DNA from: Stenotrophomonas sp. BIO128-Bstrain
GTDB lineage: Bacteria; Pseudomonadota; Gammaproteobacteria; Xanthomonadales; Xanthomonadaceae
Assembly (NCBI RefSeq): GCF_030128875.1
Contig: NZ_CP124620.1
Span: forward strand, 2,294,001 to 2,358,000
DNA length: 64,000 bases
Direction of reading: 5' to 3'
Position 1 is the stretch's first letter. Each line of letters opens with the position of its first letter. The position numbers were made by a program, and so were the translations under genes. Below, piece by piece: positions 62,458 to 64,000 of this stretch. The notes under the pieces are model-generated. The model did not search any database. It saw only the letters and a program-made list of their open reading frames with translations, and was not told the origin of the DNA.

Positions 62458-62482
62458 GTAGGTGCCGACCGTTGGTCGGTAC
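62458..62482 (+). repeat. SMAG-type palindrome
   Basis: GTAG-GTGCCGACCGTTGGTCGG, about 30 bases past the first pstS stop. Confidence 0.75.
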
Positions 62483-62556
62483 GCGTCGCCCCCGACGCAA
62501 CTACTGGACAGTGCAATGGCGCCGGAGGGACCTCTCTCCCCCTTCCGGCGCCATCG

Positions 62557-62586
62557 GGCGCGGGCCGCAAGGTTCCGCGCCTTTTT
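62557..62586 (+). terminator. Terminator between the two pstS genes
   Basis: GGCGCGG and CCGCGCC form a stem followed by five T, which should separate the transcripts of the two paralogues. A longer stem precedes it. Confidence 0.8.
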
Positions 62587-62646
62587 GTTGCCTGCCCCCG
62601 ACGGGGCGGCCCTTGTGGGACAAGGCTTTGCGTGCGCCAGGTCACG

Positions 62647-62675
62647 GCGTCATCAAGCTGTAACAAAAACATCAT
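62647..62675 (+). promoter_or_regulatory. Pho box ahead of the second pstS
   Basis: GCGTCAT (62647), CTGTAAC (62658) and ACATCAT (62669) are spaced 11 bases apart and each matches part of the PhoB half-site CTGTCAT. Confidence 0.65.
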
Positions 62676-62728
62676 TTCATAGTCGCGTCGCCGGAAAGAC
62701 CGGCCCTTATCCCGCTATGGAGTGACGC

Positions 62729-63820
62729 ATGAAACTGCACACGGCCAGCATTGCCGCCCTTTCCCTGGCCATCGCGCTGGGTCTTTCCGCCTGCAAGCCG
62801 GGCGCTGACGGCCAGGCCGCCGCGCCGGCCACCGATGCGCCCGCTGCCGCTCCGGCCGCTGGCGATCGCCTGACCGCCGAGATCTCCGGCGCCGGTGCAT
62901 CCTTCATTTTCCCGCTGGTGTCCAAGTGGTCGGCCGACTACAACGCCGCCACCGGCGCCAAGATCAACTACCAGTCGATCGGTTCCGGTGGTGGCATCGC
63001 CCAGATCAAGGCCGGCACCGTTGATTTCGGTTCTTCCGACAAGCCGCTGAGCAGCGAAGAACTGGCCCAGGCCGGTCTCGGCCAGTTCCCGTCGGCCATC
63101 GGTGGCGTGGTCCCGGTGGTGAACATCGACGGACTGGAAGCCGGCAAGCTGCGCCTGAGCGGCGCCCTGCTGGCCGACATCTTCCTGGGCAAGGTCAAGA
63201 CCTGGAACGACCCGGCCATCGTCGCCGCCAACCCGGGCGTCAAGCTGCCCGACGGCAAGATCACCCTGGTCCACCGTTCGGACGGCTCGGGCACCACCTT
63301 CAACTTCTCCAACTACCTCTCCAAGGTCAGCCCGGACTGGAAGAGCAAGGTCGGCGAAGGCACCTCGGTGCAGTGGCCGGACGGCGTGGGTGGCAAGGGC
63401 AACGAAGGCGTGGCCTCGTACGTGAAGCAGATCAAGGGCTCGATCGGCTACGTCGAACTGGCCTACGCGCTGCAGAACGGCATGCCGTACGCCTCGATGC
63501 AGAACGCCGCCGGCAACTGGGTGCAGCCGAGCGCGGAAACCTTCGCCGCGGCAGCCGCCAGCGCCGACTGGGCCAGCGCCAAGGACTTCAACCTGGTCAT
63601 CACCAATGCCCCGGGCGACCAGGCATGGCCGATCACCGCCACCAATTTCATGCTGATGCACAAGCAGCCCAAGGATGCCCAGCGCAGCAAGGACACCCTG
63701 GCGTTCTTCAAGTGGGCCTTCGAGAAGGGCCAGGCCCAGGCCAACGAACTGCACTACGTGCCGCTGCCGGCCGAACTGGTCACCCAGATCGAAGCCTACT
63801 GGACCAGCGAGTTCAAGTAA
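62729..63820 (+). CDS. pstS: Phosphate-binding protein PstS, lipoprotein type
   Basis: Paralogue of the preceding PstS, 363 residues, nearly collinear with it (GAGASFIFPLVSKWSADY, SGGGIAQ-type loop, HRSDGSGTTFNFSNYL). Here the signal ends in a lipobox (LGLSACKPG), and an Ala/Pro-rich linker of about 25 residues leads to the domain, so it is probably membrane-tethered. It directly precedes pstC and so is the likely partner of the transporter, while the first copy may be free. Confidence 0.95.
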   Translation: MKLHTASIAALSLAIALGLSACKPGADGQAAAPATDAPAAAPAAGDRLTAEISGAGASFIFPLVSKWSADYNAATGAKINYQSIGSGGGIAQIKAGTVDFGSSDKPLSSEELAQAGLGQFPSAIGGVVPVVNIDGLEAGKLRLSGALLADIFLGKVKTWNDPAIVAANPGVKLPDGKITLVHRSDGSGTTFNFSNYLSKVSPDWKSKVGEGTSVQWPDGVGGKGNEGVASYVKQIKGSIGYVELAYALQNGMPYASMQNAAGNWVQPSAETFAAAAASADWASAKDFNLVITNAPGDQAWPITATNFMLMHKQPKDAQRSKDTLAFFKWAFEKGQAQANELHYVPLPAELVTQIEAYWTSEFK

Positions 63821-63827
63821 GCCAGAC

Positions 63828-63856
63828 AGCGGGCCTGTGCACAGCGCAGGCCCGCT
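63828..63856 (+). other. Hairpin between pstS and pstC
   Basis: AGCGGGCCTG and CAGGCCCGCT form a perfect 10-bp stem followed by only short T's (TTTCCTC), 8 bases past the stop. It may partly terminate or protect the pstS message, giving more binding protein than permease. Confidence 0.7.
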
Positions 63857-63907
63857 TTCCTCGCCGCACCACCCTGCCGAACCACCACTCGGGCCCCCGC
63901 CTCAGCC

Positions 63908-64000
63908 ATGAATGCCATCGCCCAGCCTGTTCCCGCACCGTCCCTCCGCGACCTGCGTGATGCCCGCAACGACACACTGTTCCGCTGGGTACTGATCGCC
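63908..64000 (+). CDS. pstC: Phosphate ABC transporter permease PstC, 5' fragment
   Basis: The first 31 codons are visible (MNAIAQPVPAPSLRDLRDAR, then RNDTLFRWVLIA-like sequence entering a membrane helix) before the window ends. Identified by position after pstS and by the N-terminal pattern; too short to be certain. Confidence 0.7.
   Translation, partial: MNAIAQPVPAPSLRDLRDARNDTLFRWVLIA

Larger units (their letters stand above)
62427..62728. other. 302-base gap between the two pstS genes
   Basis: Contains a SMAG palindrome, a long ATGGCGCCGG/CCGGCGCCAT hairpin (62516-62554), a Rho-independent terminator and a Pho box; no gene seen. Confidence 0.7.

Noticed and set aside
60846..62675. 609-codon minus-strand open frame opposite the first pstS
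   Set aside because: It crosses the porin terminator, the Pho box and pstS; clearly a shadow frame.

Overview
The window is chromosomal DNA from a high-GC gammaproteobacterium of the Xanthomonadaceae, most likely Stenotrophomonas. The evidence is the gene content and order (petABC-sspAB, miaB-phoH-ybeY, an Oar-like TonB-dependent receptor, several TonB receptors) and about a dozen palindromic repeats with a GTAG head (GTAG-TGCCGGCC..GGCCGGC or GTAG-AGCCGACC..GGTCGGC). These match the SMAG/REP family known from Stenotrophomonas maltophilia. The DNA is almost fully coding. I saw no tRNA, rRNA, insertion sequence, phage or CRISPR array.

Layout. 1-1439 is the 5' part of an Oar-like receptor (minus strand). 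1848-9615 is housekeeping: an SDR protein, a monothiol glutaredoxin, Fe superoxide dismutase, purEK, a Trm112-like protein, nadC, DUF2272 and DUF3301 proteins, and sspA-sspB. 9776-12397 encodes the cytochrome bc1 complex (petABC), preceded on the same strand by a lytic transglycosylase. 13654-21466 is a variant of the conserved miaB-ybeZ-ybeY-ybeX cluster: miaB, phoH, ybeY, two unknown envelope genes, corC, a DUF4105 protein and corA. 21652-31052 is a putrescine uptake and degradation block: SSADH, potIHGF, puuA, puuD, and divergent puuB. 31310-34825 is a signalling group: a degenerate MASE1-type sensor, a REC-REC-GGDEF protein and a bacteriohemerythrin. After an MFS transporter and an unknown TM protein, puuC and an omega-aminotransferase (36909-39878) complete the putrescine route.

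39958-42240 holds an orphan ParB-like protein and a DUF445 membrane protein. 42301-50972 is an iron-uptake region. A TonB receptor is translationally coupled to a Tat-exported PLP enzyme resembling PvdN. Across an intergenic region with a Fur-box-like palindrome lies a divergent siderophore receptor-DUF3649-PepSY-DUF3325 operon. 51068-59503 is mixed housekeeping: GNAT, RlmKL, hydrolase, AmpD-like amidase, mercaptopyruvate sulfurtransferase, a DUF1289-Nudix fusion, FKBP, enoyl-CoA hydratase and endonuclease III. 59684-64000 is a phosphate-starvation region: an OprO/OprP-like porin, two pstS genes each behind its own Pho-box-like repeats, and the start of pstC.

Functional picture. PotFGHI would import putrescine and PuuA/B/C/D would turn it into GABA by the gamma-glutamylated route. 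The nearby omega-aminotransferase and SSADH could take GABA to succinate. Points most worth a second look are the TonB receptor plus Tat-PLP enzyme pair, the DUF1289-Nudix fusion, the SDR and FKBP proteins that have lost active-site residues, the in-frame stop ahead of the MASE1 sensor, and several palindromes placed over promoters or ribosome-binding sites.
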